A stretch of DNA of 64,000 nt from Bacillota bacterium (GTDB lineage Bacteria; Bacillota; Clostridia; Christensenellales; Aristaeellaceae), in contig JAEWSC010000095.1 of assembly GCA_023398575.1 (NCBI GenBank), positions 76,829 through 140,828 on the forward strand, read 5' to 3'. The first letter of the stretch is position 1; every line of letters starts with the position of its first letter. Positions 1 to 8,389 of the stretch are shown one piece after another. The notes beneath the pieces are model-generated. The model was not told the origin of the DNA, did not search any database, and saw nothing but the letters and a program-made list of their open reading frames with translations. Made by a program: the position numbers and the translations under genes.

Positions 1-1700
1 TCAGGGCTGGGGGAAGGTACTGGCGGCGGGCTTTGCTCTGGCGGATTGTTTTCCTGCTGCTGCGGTGGTGTGGGGTCAAAAGGCAGCCAGCCAAAGCCGC
101 TGAAATAGACTTCTGTCCAGGCGTGAGCATTCAGCCCGGTCACTTTTGCGGTGCCTGTAGCGTCGGGCTGTGCCAGGTAGCCTTCTACATACCGGGCGGG
201 GATACCGATCATTCGGCACAACACTGTCATGGCAGAGGCAAAGTAGGTGCAGTAGCCTTCCTTGCTGCGCAGTAAAAAATAGGTGATAAAATCATTATCC
301 GGAGGTGGGGCGGATGCATCCAGCGTGTAGTGATAGTACCGGCTAAGGTAGGTGTTGATGGCCATCGCCTTGTCATAGGGTGTTTCGTAATTTTCAGTAA
401 TACTGATAGCCAATTCGAACACCCGCTGCTCTAGGTGACCGGGCAATGCCAGGTATTTTTCTGTAAGCCCGGCATAGTCCGTGTCCGGAAGCCCAGCGGC
501 GGCGTTTACCAACGTGCCAAGCCCCGGGTCGCCCCCCTGTATCAAAGAAGCCTGTATGCTATAGGTATCGCCCAATTTTAAGTCCCGGGTGATAAATAGC
601 TCGGATGCATTATTAAAGTAGACCACCATGTCGTTCTTGGTAGCCAGTTCTTTGATGCGCTGTGGCGTGAACAGGGTCGAAGCGCTGCCGGTTTCCATGG
701 TGACGGAAATCGTTTGAGGTCGCAAAAGCGCTGCGGCCTCAGCTAAATTTGCGTTTGGCAGCGAAGTGTTTAAAAGCGTATCACGAAGCTGCCGCCATCT
801 GGGCGATATGTATAGATAGCGCCTGCCGCCGGTGGTATCCCGCCACATGCGCCCTGTATACTCATCTTTGATAACACCGCGCAGCAGAACATTTTCAGGG
901 GAATTCACCGTCATTACCAAGTGGGCGGTAGGCTTGACTGGCCCACCCAATTGGGAAGGCCCTTCCGGATAGTATCCTTCGCCCGACAGAGAAAAGACAT
1001 TGCGGGGCTCGGTAAAGAACAGATAGTCATAAATGGTGCGGCGTACATCCTCGGCGAATTGCTCCATCGGCTTGGATGCAACGCGGCCCGAGGGCATAAC
1101 CAAAAAGGCAATCGCCACCGCAATAAGGGCAAGGGGCAGAACCCTTCTGGCAGGCAGATCCTCATGTATGTTGCGGGAATAGAGAACTACCAGCGAAACA
1201 AGTGCCGGCAGGCTGTACACAAGCAGTTCCTGCCGACCGGAAAACCAGACGCCCATCATTGTGATGAGTATCATGCCCAAGGCAGGATAAAAGCCTGCAC
1301 CGCGCATGCATAGGAAATAGGCGGTGACAGAAAAGAGAATGGAAAGCAGAAGCGTTGCCTGCATAGCGAATAGGGGAAGCGCATCGTGCTGCCCCAGCGT
1401 AATTAAATACAATGCCTTGAATACTTGAATAGTAGAGGAAAGCACGATGCTGCCGCCGGGAGATAGAACGGCTTCAGCAGCCTGCCAGAGGACAAGCCCT
1501 GCCAGCACCAACCATTTGATGCGCCTTGTCAAAGAAAGCAGCGATAGCACTATGGCAACGGCAGCGCAGGCGATGAGACCTGCCAGCCATAAACTGTCCA
1601 GCGACAGGGCAAGGGTCAGTGGCAGCGTAAGACCTGCTGACAACAGAAAAGACAGGCCGGCGCGCGAGAATAGGTCGCCCAGCTTTTCGTTTTTAGGCAT
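1..1700 (-). CDS. Transglutaminase-like membrane protein (TgpA type), 3' end cut by window edge
   Basis: The reading frame starts at ATG 1700, with a GGAGGGG-type ribosome site just upstream, and runs off the left edge. The first ~200 residues are mostly hydrophobic helices. An extracytoplasmic stretch follows, then a transglutaminase core. The catalytic triad is visible: Cys about residue 484 in GYCTYFASA, His about 526 in NAHAWTEV and Asp about 542 in GWLPFDPTP. This arrangement (membrane helices, linker, transglutaminase core) is that of TgpA/DUF3488-type proteins, usually encoded with MoxR and DUF58 proteins, as here. The substrate is unknown; a role in processing or cross-linking extracytoplasmic proteins is inferred from the family. 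It is the third gene of a moxR-DUF58-transglutaminase operon. A proline-rich segment begins where the window cuts it. Confidence 0.88.
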   Translation of the reverse strand, partial: MPKNEKLGDLFSRAGLSFLLSAGLTLPLTLALSLDSLWLAGLIACAAVAIVLSLLSLTRRIKWLVLAGLVLWQAAEAVLSPGGSIVLSSTIQVFKALYLITLGQHDALPLFAMQATLLLSILFSVTAYFLCMRGAGFYPALGMILITMMGVWFSGRQELLVYSLPALVSLVVLYSRNIHEDLPARRVLPLALIAVAIAFLVMPSGRVASKPMEQFAEDVRRTIYDYLFFTEPRNVFSLSGEGYYPEGPSQLGGPVKPTAHLVMTVNSPENVLLRGVIKDEYTGRMWRDTTGGRRYLYISPRWRQLRDTLLNTSLPNANLAEAAALLRPQTISVTMETGSASTLFTPQRIKELATKNDMVVYFNNASELFITRDLKLGDTYSIQASLIQGGDPGLGTLVNAAAGLPDTDYAGLTEKYLALPGHLEQRVFELAISITENYETPYDKAMAINTYLSRYYHYTLDASAPPPDNDFITYFLLRSKEGYCTYFASAMTVLCRMIGIPARYVEGYLAQPDATGTAKVTGLNAHAWTEVYFSGFGWLPFDPTPPQQQENNPPEQSPPPVPSPSP

Positions 1701-1748
1701 GCGGCCCCTCCTTTCTTCATGATACAAAATACGGTTTTACTTTTCTAC

Positions 1749-2909
1749 TTAGCTTTCACTTGGCGTTACATAGCAGACCTCCACAGAGTTCTGCTGCAGC
1801 CGGCTGATGAGGGGCAATATGGCCGGCGCTTCCGGCGAGAAGGTGGTTAAATACAAGCGGACATAAGGGCCCATACGCCGTATGCGAATGATCATATCCG
1901 CTACGGTGGAATTGAGCCTGGAGGTAATGATCACAGTCGCTCCAGTACGGCGCATGCGTCGGGTTTCTAACAATAGCACCCGCTCAAAACGCTCTGTTTG
2001 AGAAAAGTCCAGCCGGGCCAGTTCTTCCAGCAGCGCCGGTGCCCCCATGCTCTTGTCGTACTCAATGGGACGCTTGCCCAGCAGAGGAAGGCGGACAGGG
2101 TGGTCACCCCGCATTTGCCGCAGTACCACAGAGGCTGCCGTTTCGCATAGTGCGTCCTGTAAAAAGGCTTTGGTCTGTGGTTGCGAAGCATCTGGAACGG
2201 AGGGCGTGCCGCAATCAAGCAGCACCAGCGCGTCAGGCAGCGCGGGCTCTTCAAACCTGCGCACCATCAGTTCCCGCTTACGCATACTCAGCTTCCAGTG
2301 CACTTTTTTTAGCGGATCGCCAGGCTGGTACAGACGTACATCGGATGGGGTGGAGGGGTCTTCCCGCGCCCTGGCCATCGATTCCAAGCCTGTGTCACCG
2401 GGGCTGAATTGAAGCGGATCTACCTCAAAGGGCAGCGGCAGCACCATCAAATCAAGGGGCGGCGTATCAGGCCGCATATTTCTCGCGAAAAAGCCAAAGA
2501 CATCTTCTACCAAATAGCTTTGAACGCCCGGCGTGAATACGCCCACGTGGGTAGTAGGAAAGCGGTAAGCAAGCCGCTGGCTTTTGCTGCCGGCGTAGGG
2601 AAGCCGCGTTGTGATGGGCATTTCTCCCGGCGCGGCGGAAAGTGTGATGGTGATGGGTGCGATGGGCAAAAAGCTCTTGTGTTTTACAACCACCTCCAGC
2701 GTGACAAGTTCGCCGCGCTGCGCCCGGTGGCTGGAAAGGGTATGGGAAACACTGGCCGATCGCCCTGCCAGTGTGACGCTGGCAAAGGAAAGCAAAGCCA
2801 TTGCTGCAAGCAATATCGCAAACAGCAAATAGATTTTGCTGCCTGTGGATAGTGCAGCCAGCAGGCAGGAAAACAATACGGCCAATAACGTGAGTACACG
2901 TGTCTTCAT
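1749..2909 (-). CDS. DUF58 domain protein
   Basis: 386 residues. Two membrane helices lie near residues 5-49, followed by a beta-rich region and then the DUF58 core with the typical motif YQPGDPLKKVHWKLSMRK and a von Willebrand A-like segment (ALVLLDCGT). DUF58 proteins accompany MoxR AAA+ ATPases and are thought to act with them as chaperone/substrate modules at the membrane; the exact job is unknown. The start overlaps the last 4 bases of the moxR gene, which suggests translational coupling. About 48 bases separate it from the downstream transglutaminase gene. Confidence 0.9.
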   Translation of the reverse strand: MKTRVLTLLAVLFSCLLAALSTGSKIYLLFAILLAAMALLSFASVTLAGRSASVSHTLSSHRAQRGELVTLEVVVKHKSFLPIAPITITLSAAPGEMPITTRLPYAGSKSQRLAYRFPTTHVGVFTPGVQSYLVEDVFGFFARNMRPDTPPLDLMVLPLPFEVDPLQFSPGDTGLESMARAREDPSTPSDVRLYQPGDPLKKVHWKLSMRKRELMVRRFEEPALPDALVLLDCGTPSVPDASQPQTKAFLQDALCETAASVVLRQMRGDHPVRLPLLGKRPIEYDKSMGAPALLEELARLDFSQTERFERVLLLETRRMRRTGATVIITSRLNSTVADMIIRIRRMGPYVRLYLTTFSPEAPAILPLISRLQQNSVEVCYVTPSES

Positions 2910-3853
2910 GGCAGTTTCACAGGCACCTGCACATTTTCCAGTATGGTCATCAGCACCCGCTCTGAGGTAATGCCCTTCATACGGGCTTCAGGATTCAATA
3001 TCAAACGGTGGGAAAGCACGGGCAGCGCCATGTGCTGTACATCCTCTGGAAGAATAAAGTCGCGGCCATCCAGCAGGGCGCAGGCCTGTGCGGCACGTAT
3101 GAGAGCGATAGCGCCGCGGGGTGAACCACCCAATTGCAGAGAGGGATGGTTGCGGGTCTGGGCCATGATGTTGGCCACATAGCTGCGCACCTCGCGGGAA
3201 CAGTAGATGGTGCCGATCATTTCCTGCAGCTCCACCACTTCCTGAGCCGTGCAGACAGGCTCCAGGGTTACAAGTGGTGTCACCTTGCCGCTGTAGCGCT
3301 CCAATACATCCATTTCTTCCTCGACAGAGGGATAGCCGATGGAAATGCGCAGGAAGAAGCGGTCCATCTGCGCCTCAGGCAGGGGATATGTACCCACAAA
3401 CTCCACCGGGTTCTGGGTAGCCAGCACAATGAACGGTCGGGGCAGGGGATGGGTGATACCATCCACCGTCACCTGGAACTCTTCCATGACCTCCAGCAGG
3501 CTGGACTGGGTTTTGGGGGAGGTACGGTTGATTTCGTCGGCCAAAACGATCTGGCTCATGACGGCACCGGGCCTAAATTCCATTTCGCCTGTCTGGAAAT
3601 TGGCCAGAGTAAAGCCTGTAATGTCGCTGGGCATGATGTCAGGGGTAAACTGTATGCGCTTGAAGGAGCAATCCAGTGACTTTGCCAGAGCGCTGGCCAG
3701 TGTTGTCTTACCAACACCGGGAACGTCTTCGATGAGTACATGCCCCTTGCACAATAGAGCAATCAGTGCGTATTCGATGGCTTCATCCTTGCCAACGATA
3801 ACCTTGCGGATATTCTGTTGAAGAGCGCGGATAATGCGCCGCGGCTGCTGCAT
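2906..3853 (-). CDS. MoxR family AAA+ ATPase
   Basis: 315 residues, typical length for the family. Walker A is DVPGVGKTT (about 43-51), Walker B is IVLADEINR (about 102-110) and sensor 1 lies in ATQNPVEFVGTYPLPEAQ. MoxR ATPases are cytoplasmic ATP-driven chaperones that help mature partner proteins, usually ones containing vWA or DUF58 domains; here the DUF58 partner follows with a 4-base overlap. It is the first gene of the three-gene operon and lies behind a good minus-strand promoter at 3929-3957. The substrate in this organism cannot be told from the sequence. Confidence 0.93.
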   Translation of the reverse strand: MQQPRRIIRALQQNIRKVIVGKDEAIEYALIALLCKGHVLIEDVPGVGKTTLASALAKSLDCSFKRIQFTPDIMPSDITGFTLANFQTGEMEFRPGAVMSQIVLADEINRTSPKTQSSLLEVMEEFQVTVDGITHPLPRPFIVLATQNPVEFVGTYPLPEAQMDRFFLRISIGYPSVEEEMDVLERYSGKVTPLVTLEPVCTAQEVVELQEMIGTIYCSREVRSYVANIMAQTRNHPSLQLGGSPRGAIALIRAAQACALLDGRDFILPEDVQHMALPVLSHRLILNPEARMKGITSERVLMTILENVQVPVKLP

Positions 3854-3928
3854 ACGCTGTTTCTCTCCTTTAATTCCTGCTTGTCCGCTGCTTCCCCAAA
3901 GAAGCAGGCCGGTAAAAGCCTATCTCAC

Positions 3929-3957
3929 AGTATAACGGATTGCCCTACAATTGACAA
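3929..3957 (-). promoter_or_regulatory. Promoter of the moxR operon
   Basis: On the minus strand the -35 box is TTGTCA (3957-3952) and the -10 box is TATACT (3934-3929), with a 17-base spacer. It lies about 75 bases upstream of the moxR start. Its -35 box occupies nearly the same bases as a plus-strand TTGACA, close to the birA promoter. Confidence 0.7.
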
Positions 3958-3961
3958 GCAC

Positions 3962-3990
3962 TTGAAAAAACGGGAAACCGCAAGTACAAT
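3962..3990 (+). promoter_or_regulatory. Promoter of birA
   Basis: -35 TTGAAA (3962-3967) and -10 TACAAT (3985-3990) with a 17-base spacer, about 97 bases before the birA start. The promoter is divergent from, and almost touching, the moxR promoter, so the two may compete or share regulation. Confidence 0.6.
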
Positions 3991-4086
3991 ACAATTGTTT
4001 ATATATAAGATGTAGCTTGCCTGAAAATATAAGAAAAAATGTAAGGTGTGTAAAGAGCCTTTCATCTTTTACAAGGAGTCATAATA

Positions 4087-5061
4087 ATGGACCAATTGCT
4101 TCAAATGCTGGCAGATGGGGAGTATCTTTCGGGCGAGGATATGAGCAAGCGGCTGAACATCACAAGAGCCGCAGTTTGGAAGCGCATCCAGGTGCTTAGG
4201 GAACAGGGCTTTGACATACAGAGTGCGGGGAAAAAAGGGTATCATCTTGTTTGGCCGGCGGATACACTAGAGCCTGCTTTTGTACAGCTTCATCTTGAGA
4301 CGGCATGGGCGGGACAACCGCCTATGCTGTACGAAAAAAGCATGACCTCTACCAATACGGTGCTTAAGCAGGCAGCGGAAAATGGGGCGGCTCATGGCAC
4401 GGTGGCCCTATGCCAAGCGCAGACGGCCGGAAAAGGAAGAAGAGGCCGGGCGTGGGTTTCGCCTGAAGGTCAAGGCTTATGGGTGTCGCTGTTGATAAGG
4501 CCAAAGCTTGCCCCTGCCAATGCGCAACTGATCACCTTTGCCGCGGCCATTGCCATGGCGGAAGCTGTGGAGAAGGAAACAGGGCTTTCGATTGGAATCA
4601 AGTGGCCCAACGATTTGGTGGTAAACGGCAAGAAGATTTGCGGCATACTGCTGGAGCTATCCGGCGATGTGGAATCCATTGCCTATGTAGTGGTCGGTAC
4701 TGGTCTGAATGTGGGCTCGAAGGCGTATCCGCCTGAGTTGAGTGATCGAGCATCATCTCTTGAGGATGCGCTGGGCTATACGATTTCACGGGCGGCGGTG
4801 CTAAGGAGCTACCTGCAAACGATAGAAAAGTATATAGGGCTGTTGGAGGCAAAAGGGCTTGCCGGAATATGGGAAGCCTATCAAAGCAAAAGCTGCACCA
4901 TAGGGTGCACGGTCAAAGTAGAGGGCAACGGAGAGAATTTTCAAGGGATCGCCAATGGGCTGGATGAAAACGGCGCTTTGCTGGTAAAACTGGAAGACGG
5001 GACCATCCGCCGCGTGTTGGCGGGAGACGTATCAGTAAGGGGAGTGATGGGCTATGTTTGA
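4087..5061 (+). CDS. birA: Biotin-protein ligase / biotin operon repressor
   Basis: 324 residues. An N-terminal winged helix-turn-helix (about 1-55) is followed by the biotin ligase catalytic domain and a C-terminal SH3-like domain. The ATP/biotin loop GKGRRGR is at 115-121, and IKWPNDLVV with GKKICGILLE (about 171-190) is the conserved substrate-binding region. It activates biotin to biotinyl-AMP and attaches it to carrier proteins; the HTH suggests it also represses biotin genes. The ribosome site AAGGAG sits 8 bases before the ATG. The gene overlaps the downstream peptidase by 8 bases. No biotin synthesis gene lies in this window. Confidence 0.95.
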   Translation: MDQLLQMLADGEYLSGEDMSKRLNITRAAVWKRIQVLREQGFDIQSAGKKGYHLVWPADTLEPAFVQLHLETAWAGQPPMLYEKSMTSTNTVLKQAAENGAAHGTVALCQAQTAGKGRRGRAWVSPEGQGLWVSLLIRPKLAPANAQLITFAAAIAMAEAVEKETGLSIGIKWPNDLVVNGKKICGILLELSGDVESIAYVVVGTGLNVGSKAYPPELSDRASSLEDALGYTISRAAVLRSYLQTIEKYIGLLEAKGLAGIWEAYQSKSCTIGCTVKVEGNGENFQGIANGLDENGALLVKLEDGTIRRVLAGDVSVRGVMGYV

Positions 5062-6019
5062 TATGGAGTTGTTTGAAGGCAGCATAACCGAAGTACACGG
5101 CATCAAGGTAGGGCACGCGCAGAACAGGCAGGCCCGAACAGGCGTTACGGTTGTATTGACAAGCCGCGATGGGGCGGTAGGCGGCGTGGATGTCCGCGGT
5201 GCAGCTCCCGGTACCAGGGAAACAGACCTTTTGTCGCCAGGCAATCTGGTGGAAAGGGCCAATGCGGTCGTGCTTTCCGGCGGCAGCGCTTTCGGCCTGG
5301 ACAGCGCCGGCGGTGTCATGAAGTATTTGGAGCAAAATGGCGTTGGTATAGACATGGGTGTCTGCCGTGTGCCCATTGTGCCGGCGGCAGTGATCTACGA
5401 TCTTGGTGTGGGAGATCCCAAGGTGCGTCCTGACGCTGCCATGGGCTTTTCCGCCTGTGAGCATGCAGCCAAGGATACAGCCCAGGGGCAAGTAGGTGCC
5501 GGAACAGGCGCGACGGTTGGCAAGCTGGTGCCCGGCGGCATCCCTCAAAACGGAGGCCTGGGCACTGCCAGCATCACACTGCCCAACGGCGTTACGGTGG
5601 GTGCTGTCGCTGTGGTTAACGCAGCCGGCGATATTTACCATCCACATACTGGAAAACTGATCGCTTGTGCCGTTATGGAGGATGGTACAAAAGTACCGGT
5701 GGAGAACTTGATGTACGGTCATGTACCGGCGATGAAACCCAAGCGGATAGAACAGCCGGGACAAAACACTACTATTGTAGTTGTGGCAACAGATGCGGTG
5801 CTCACAAAAGAACAAGCTAACCGCCTGGCGACTGTGGCCCACGATGGGCTGGCCAGGGCCATCCGGCCTGTGCATACCCAGATGGACGGCGATACTGTGT
5901 TTGCCTTAGCCACAGGCAGGGTAGAGGCAGACATGAACTTTATACAGTTATGTGCGCTGGCGGCGGAAGTGACGGCACGGGCAATCGTCAACGGTGTGCT
6001 GGCGGGGAATACCCTATGA
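5054..6019 (+). CDS. P1 family (DmpA/S58) aminopeptidase-like protein
   Basis: 321 residues. The conserved start VHGIKVGHA, VVLSGGSAFGLDSAGG and AGTGATVGK blocks identify the P1/DmpA family, in which the precursor cleaves itself to expose an N-terminal nucleophile. The likely self-cleavage site is GLG/TAS with Thr171 as nucleophile. This resembles Thr-type members rather than the Ser of DmpA; that assignment is inferred from motif position. The natural substrate is unknown; relatives are aminopeptidases or amidases. The gene overlaps birA by 8 bases and its stop codon overlaps the acpS start (ATGA). An alternative ATG three codons downstream is also possible. Confidence 0.88.
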   Translation: MFDMELFEGSITEVHGIKVGHAQNRQARTGVTVVLTSRDGAVGGVDVRGAAPGTRETDLLSPGNLVERANAVVLSGGSAFGLDSAGGVMKYLEQNGVGIDMGVCRVPIVPAAVIYDLGVGDPKVRPDAAMGFSACEHAAKDTAQGQVGAGTGATVGKLVPGGIPQNGGLGTASITLPNGVTVGAVAVVNAAGDIYHPHTGKLIACAVMEDGTKVPVENLMYGHVPAMKPKRIEQPGQNTTIVVVATDAVLTKEQANRLATVAHDGLARAIRPVHTQMDGDTVFALATGRVEADMNFIQLCALAAEVTARAIVNGVLAGNTL

Positions 6020-6381
6020 TAGGTTTGGGCATCGACTTGTGCCGCATTACCCGCATGCAGCGCATGCTGGAAAATGAGCGGTTTCTTACCCGCTATTTTA
6101 GTGAGGAGGAGCGTGCTTATATCGCGTCCCGCGGGCGGATGGGCCCAGACAGTGCCGCGGCAATTTTTGCTGCCAAAGAAGCCGCGCTAAAGGCGCTGGG
6201 CACCGGTCTCGCCGGTATAAAACCCCAAGATGTGGTTATATTGCATGGACCATCCGGGCAACCTTACTATGAACTTCGCGGCACTGCCCTGTTGAAAATG
6301 AAGGAACTTGGCGGGCGGCGGATGCATTTGAGCATGACCCATGAGGAAGATATGGCTGCTGCTGTTTCTATTTTGGAGTAG
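6016..6381 (+). CDS. acpS: Holo-[acyl-carrier-protein] synthase
   Basis: 121 residues beginning MIGLGIDLCRI. It transfers the 4'-phosphopantetheine of CoA to the serine of acyl carrier protein, which fatty acid synthesis requires. The Mg-binding Asp7 and Glu55 (FAAKEAALKAL) are present and the length matches AcpS. The start is the ATG at 6016, whose bases overlap the peptidase stop (ATGA), so the longer upstream reading frame is not used. The order acpS then nnr is common in Firmicutes. Confidence 0.95.
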   Translation: MIGLGIDLCRITRMQRMLENERFLTRYFSEEERAYIASRGRMGPDSAAAIFAAKEAALKALGTGLAGIKPQDVVILHGPSGQPYYELRGTALLKMKELGGRRMHLSMTHEEDMAAAVSILE

Positions 6382-6413
6382 TGCTTTTTTAGCAGACCGA
6401 GGAGGGACGAAAG

Positions 6414-7937
6414 ATGTTTAGGACCATCACGCCCGAGGAAATGAAACGGGTAGAGCGGGTCATCATGAAGGAGACAGGCCTACCGGGGCTTTTGCTGATG
6501 GAGCACGCGGCCATGGCGGTCATCCGTGCCGTGAAGTGCCGGATGGAGGGGAAAACGGGCCAGGTACTGTTTTTGTGCGGCCCTGGAAACAACGGCGGAG
6601 ATGGGCTGGCCGCTGCCAGGCTATGGTTAAGTGAAGGCGGCCAGGCGCAGGTTTGGCAGTTGACCAGCAAAATGACAGGCGATGCGGCGGTAAACAGGCA
6701 GCTGCTCAAAAAGCTGTGGCCGGATGTACCCCTTCTGCGTTTGAGTGAGGCACCAGAAAAGCTGCCGTACATCGGATCGGAAATTACGTTGGTCGTTGAC
6801 GCACTTTTTGGTACGGGACTCTCGCAGCCGATACAGGGTGTGGCTTTTGCACTTGTGAAAAAGGTGAATGAAAGCGGAGTGCCTGTAGTGGCAGTGGACA
6901 TCCCTTCGGGGCTCCATGGCCTTACCGGTATGGTGATGGGAGAAGCGATGCGAGCCGTTGAAACGGTAACTTTTCACCGGCCAAAGCTTGGCTTGTATTT
7001 GAACAAAGGGCCAGAATATGCCGGCTGCGTGACAGTTGCGGATATTGGGCTACCCAAAGCGCTGGATGACGCACCGGGGATGGACATGCTGCTGCCTGAG
7101 GAACTGCAAAGCCTGCTGCCGGCAAGGCGCAGGGATACGCATAAGGGTGACTATGGCCGCGTGCTTATTGTAGCCGGTTCTTGTGGCATGGCCGGGGCGG
7201 CAGCCATATGTGCGCTGGCCGCACTGCGCACCGGCGCCGGATTGGTAACGGTGGCTTGCCCTGAGGCCATTGTGCCAATTGTACAGCAGTTGGCGCCATG
7301 TGCCACCTGCCTGCCCTTGCCCATGAACGGCGAGGCCTTTGCACCTGAGGCGGAAGAGATGGTTTTCAATGCTGCGCAGCGTGCGGATGCCGTTGCAGTG
7401 GGTCCGGGGCTGAATGTACTGCCGGACAGGCTGATGCTGCTAAAAGCTGTGAAGCGTGCCGGGAAGCCTGCGGTTTGGGATGCCGACGCCCTGAATCTGC
7501 TGGCCATGAGCCCAGACTTATTGCCTCTTTCGGGAATGAATATCTTCACCCCCCATCCCGGTGAGGCCGCAAGGCTGATGCAGGCCGGCACAGGCGCGGT
7601 GACGGCGGACGTGGTAGAGGGTGTGCAGGCACTGTGGAATAAGCTGAATGGGGTAGTGATTTTAAAAGGCGCTTCCTCCCTTTTATATGATGGGGTAAAG
7701 CTTGCCATCAATACAACCGGCACGCCGGCTTTGGCCAAGGGAGGCAGCGGCGATGCGCTGACAGGTATACTTGTTTCCCTGCTGGCTCAGCAAAAGCAGT
7801 TGGGACACGCACCTCTTTTGCTTGCGCAAATTGGCTGCTGCCTGCATGGGAGCGCGGCCTTGCGGGCAGAAAAGGAGACTGGGCAGCGGGGATTATTGGC
7901 TACGGATTTGATGTGGTATTTGGGCAAGGAAGCGTAA
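6414..7937 (+). CDS. nnr: Bifunctional NAD(P)HX epimerase / ADP-dependent NAD(P)HX dehydratase
   Basis: 507 residues, the usual size of the fused repair enzyme. The N-terminal YjeF-type epimerase domain carries GPGNNGGDG (56-64). The C-terminal ribokinase-like dehydratase carries GDYGRVLIVAGS, NIFTPHPGE and GGSGDALTG. Together they repair hydrated NADH/NADPH. The ribosome site GAGG lies in the 32-base gap after acpS, so the gene belongs to the birA-peptidase-acpS operon. In many Firmicutes alanine racemase and an EndoA-type toxin-antitoxin pair follow; here only the toxin remains, after repeat copy A. Confidence 0.95.
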   Translation: MFRTITPEEMKRVERVIMKETGLPGLLLMEHAAMAVIRAVKCRMEGKTGQVLFLCGPGNNGGDGLAAARLWLSEGGQAQVWQLTSKMTGDAAVNRQLLKKLWPDVPLLRLSEAPEKLPYIGSEITLVVDALFGTGLSQPIQGVAFALVKKVNESGVPVVAVDIPSGLHGLTGMVMGEAMRAVETVTFHRPKLGLYLNKGPEYAGCVTVADIGLPKALDDAPGMDMLLPEELQSLLPARRRDTHKGDYGRVLIVAGSCGMAGAAAICALAALRTGAGLVTVACPEAIVPIVQQLAPCATCLPLPMNGEAFAPEAEEMVFNAAQRADAVAVGPGLNVLPDRLMLLKAVKRAGKPAVWDADALNLLAMSPDLLPLSGMNIFTPHPGEAARLMQAGTGAVTADVVEGVQALWNKLNGVVILKGASSLLYDGVKLAINTTGTPALAKGGSGDALTGILVSLLAQQKQLGHAPLLLAQIGCCLHGSAALRAEKETGQRGLLATDLMWYLGKEA

Positions 7938-8389
7938 GTTGCTAAGAAGAAGAGTTCGCGTCTTCTCTTCAAGCAATACACAAGGATATAGGGGCTTGGG
8001 GTGCTGATCGGAGCTGGATGCAAAATCTGTGATCAATCTCCAGGGGAGTAACGAGGGGCCGAGGCCCATCGTTTACAAATCCGAAACCAGCGACATGCGC
8101 GGTGGTTTCGGAAGGATTTCAAAGAAATCCATTCCTTACGCGATTTCCCGGCCGCAAAAACGCAGATTTTGCAGGGAAATCGTGCAGGATCGATCAAAGA
8201 CGCAAAAGCGCCTTTGATCGAATAGATGATTCCTCTTTTCCGTCGTCCGCATAGGATGAAGGGAGCAGCGCCGGAAGCCCCCTGTCCATCCGGACGATGA
8301 GCACAAACGGCGCCGCCTAGCGATGAACGGTGCTTCCATGCACGGCAATCGAAGGGAAAACCTTGACAGGGGGCATGGAGTGTGACAAT
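7938..8389 (+). other. 452-base intergenic region holding structured repeat copy A
   Basis: No convincing gene is present. The only frame starting near 8226 is about 21 codons, with no family signature. The centre (8043-8220) is the multi-hairpin element described separately. The remaining 8221-8389 shows no antitoxin-like reading frame. A perfect TTGACA at 8363-8368 has no acceptable -10 box in front of the mazF start. Confidence 0.7.
8043..8220 (+). repeat. Multi-hairpin intergenic element, copy A
   Basis: A GGGGAG box (8043-8048) is followed by five hairpins. H1 is 8048-8076 (one mismatch). H2 is CCGAAACCA/TGGTTTCGG, 8081-8089 with 8103-8111. H3 is GGATTTC/GAAATCC, 8114-8120 with 8124-8130. 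Then comes the linker ATTCCTTAC (8131-8139). H4 is CGATTTCCC/GGGAAATCG, 8141-8149 with 8174-8182, and encloses GCAAAA/TTTTGC. GTGCAG precedes H5, CGATCAAAG/CTTTGATCG, 8191-8199 with 8212-8220. The same order occurs at 50838-51064 and 61703-61873 with different stem sequences. Orientation is given by the NTTCCTTRC linker. Confidence 0.75.

Noticed and set aside
4913..5875. 320-codon minus-strand frame opposite birA and the P1 peptidase
   Set aside because: Shadow frame; the plus-strand genes are unmistakable and tightly overlapping.
8029..8217. 62-codon frame within repeat copy A as a possible antitoxin
   Set aside because: It lies entirely on the hairpin element, has no ribosome site and does not resemble a ribbon-helix-helix antitoxin.
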